A stretch of DNA of 53,183 nucleotides from CAZMVY01 sp964617875 (GTDB lineage Bacteria > Planctomycetota > Phycisphaerae > UBA1845 > PWPN01), in assembly GCA_964617875.1 (NCBI GenBank), contig CAZUAI010000034.1, forward strand, positions 1 to 53,183, in the 5' to 3' direction. The translations under genes were made by a program, and so were the position numbers. The notes beneath the pieces are model-generated. The model made no database searches and was not told where the DNA came from. It was given only the letters and a program-made list of their open reading frames with translations. Positions 52,039 to 53,183 of the stretch are shown piece after piece. The stretch's first letter is position 1, and each line of letters starts with the position of its first letter.

Positions 52039-52182
52039 TCGGGGGGGTCGCGCAGCGTCGCCACCCCCCGTAAGCCGGCAAGACCTGCCGCTTCGACCTG
52101 CCGCTTCGAGCTGCGGGCAGAGGTGCGGCCAGAGGACACCGCAGTTGGTAGTAAGAACGGTTGTGTGGGCTGCGTAGGCCCG

Positions 52183-52227
52183 CCCGGCCAGTTTCAAGAC
52201 TGGCCGGGGCGACGACGATACTATAAT
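52183..52227 (+). promoter_or_regulatory. Promoter of the prepilin-like gene with palindrome over the -35 region
   Basis: A perfect TATAAT lies at 52222-52227. Upstream, CCCGGCCAGT (52183-52192) is an exact inverted repeat of ACTGGCCGGG (52199-52208), covering the -35 zone where no consensus -35 exists. An activator or repressor site is plausible. The leader is about 55 nt. Confidence 0.5.
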
Positions 52228-52288
52228 CGGTGCGCGTGTCACCCAGGCGTGGCCGCGCACAGGGCCATTTCGGATGGAGCCGGTCGTT

Positions 52289-53183
52289 ATGGATATCGAA
52301 CCGCGTCAACGGCGTGGGGCCTTCACGCTCATTGAGCTGCTGGTCGTCGTTGCGATCATCGCGTTGCTCCTCTCGATCCTCCTGCCGTCACTCGCGAGGG
52401 CCCGCGAGCAGGCCAAGAAGGCCATCTGCCTCTCGAACCTGCACCATTGCGGCAACGGGTTCTCCACGTACGCAGTCGATCACAAGGGCATCCTGCCGAT
52501 GCGCGGCGGGTTCAACTACAACATCAAGGAATCCGAAGACTACCACCTCAAGAGGGAAGTTGTTGGCCCCGTTCGCGCCGCGGTCAACTACGGTGCGCTC
52601 TATGGCAAGTACTGCGGAAAGGAAGGGACGTTCTATTTCTGCCCGGGGAACGTCCAACAGGACTACACGAGCACGTCCAACGGATGGTGTACGTTCCTCG
52701 CGAACAAGCCCGGCGATCACAACTATCCGTACGTCGGCGTGACGTGGGGTGGCTACTGCTACGCCACGCCGGTCCTGCCGGCAGGCTCGCCGATCGAAGA
52801 CCCGGTGATTCGCGGCACAACCCGCGGAATCGATGGCGCTCAGCCGGGGACAGCACCTGGTGCGTGGAAGCAATTGACTCGACCGTACGCGGGCAGTTCC
52901 GATCCTAAGCTTGAGTGGAAACCGTACGGGAGTTGGCTCGCGGGCCAAGTCCGCCAGCGGAAGACCCCGTACATCGGAAGGATACAGGCCCTCATGACCG
53001 ACCAGCTCGTGATCAGCCTCGCCAAGGGCGACCGGTTCTCACACCTTGATGGCTGGGGGCAAAACGTCCTCTTCACAGACTACCACGCCAAGTGGGTCAA
53101 CGATCGAACCGGATACATCCGCGGGCTTAGAGCCTATCCCACAACCTCCTTGAATGCCGATATCAGCATTGAGGCGCGGAGGC
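52289..53183 (+). CDS. Prepilin-type N-terminal cleavage/methylation domain protein (3' truncated by window)
   Basis: The frame from ATG 52289 is open to the end of the window, giving at least 298 residues. The N-terminus has the type IV prepilin-like signal RRGAFTLIELLVVVAIIALL with glutamate at position +5 and a hydrophobic helix, followed by LLPSLARAREQAKKAICLSN. This pattern is typical of the many small planctomycete pseudopilin-like proteins (DUF1559-like). The rest has YFCPGNVQQDY and GQNVLFTDYHAKWV, which fits the group's common FxDGHV-like end. GGAG (52276-52279) precedes the ATG; ATG 52274 is an alternative. The true 3' end lies outside the window. Confidence 0.8.
   Translation, partial: MDIEPRQRRGAFTLIELLVVVAIIALLLSILLPSLARAREQAKKAICLSNLHHCGNGFSTYAVDHKGILPMRGGFNYNIKESEDYHLKREVVGPVRAAVNYGALYGKYCGKEGTFYFCPGNVQQDYTSTSNGWCTFLANKPGDHNYPYVGVTWGGYCYATPVLPAGSPIEDPVIRGTTRGIDGAQPGTAPGAWKQLTRPYAGSSDPKLEWKPYGSWLAGQVRQRKTPYIGRIQALMTDQLVISLAKGDRFSHLDGWGQNVLFTDYHAKWVNDRTGYIRGLRAYPTTSLNADISIEARR

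Larger units (their letters stand above)
52008..52288. other. Intergenic region with tandem repeat before the prepilin-like gene
   Basis: This 281-bp region contains the terminator hairpin at 52019-52038, a 13-bp tandem repeat ACCTGCCGCTTCG at 52083-52095 and 52096-52108, and the promoter palindrome at 52183-52208. Confidence 0.6.

Overview
The window is about 53 kb of GC-rich DNA from a bacterium whose gene content points to the Planctomycetota, most likely a Phycisphaerae-like lineage. This is an inference. It rests on five secreted proteins ending in paired GC-type dockerin-like calcium loops, two PEP-CTERM proteins, a prepilin-like N-terminus, a membrane protein with CxxCGYxL zinc ribbons, and a membrane protein carrying an excisionase-type DNA-binding domain. 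No rRNA, tRNA, CRISPR array or insertion sequence was found, and gene density is ordinary for a chromosome.

Layout. 1-10 kb: an FAD-dependent oxidoreductase, a fused indolepyruvate ferredoxin oxidoreductase, an HU protein and a GroES-like co-chaperonin divided by a 785-bp intergenic region with an inverted repeat, then a BtpA-family protein and an LD-carboxypeptidase. 10-16 kb: two tandem paralogous GT-C type membrane glycosyltransferases behind a class V PLP enzyme, and a divergent metallo-beta-lactamase-fold hydrolase. 16-28.6 kb: a eukaryote-type (GT3) glycogen synthase, a sodium:solute symporter, a Tat-exported sugar isomerase/epimerase-like protein, a zinc-ribbon membrane protein, then a same-strand run of beta-propeller, HGSNAT-like acyltransferase, anchored beta-sandwich protein, tRNA-dihydrouridine synthase and NTF2-like membrane protein. 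This looks like carbohydrate uptake and handling mixed with housekeeping genes.

28.6-53 kb is dominated by exported proteins. It holds two kexin-like S8 proteases, a GHL10 glycoside hydrolase with an inserted golvesin-like domain, a TIGR03790-type protein, a HAF-repeat protein, two PEP-CTERM proteins and the start of a prepilin-like protein. A tight thiS-thiG-xdhC-mocA operon lies inside it, as does a probable envelope operon (small membrane protein, HTH-membrane protein, OmpA lipoprotein). A GntR-LacI chimeric regulator sits just upstream of the HAF protein.

The strongest theme is a surface or secreted protein set carrying two sorting signals: five dockerin-like doublets and two PEP-CTERM tails. 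Neither a cohesin-like partner nor an exosortase is visible here. Other points of interest are a probably leaderless promoter for the thiS operon, an in-frame hairpin-rich insertion in one glycosyltransferase paralog, and several palindromes placed over promoters. Promoters and hairpins were identified by eye and none was tested.
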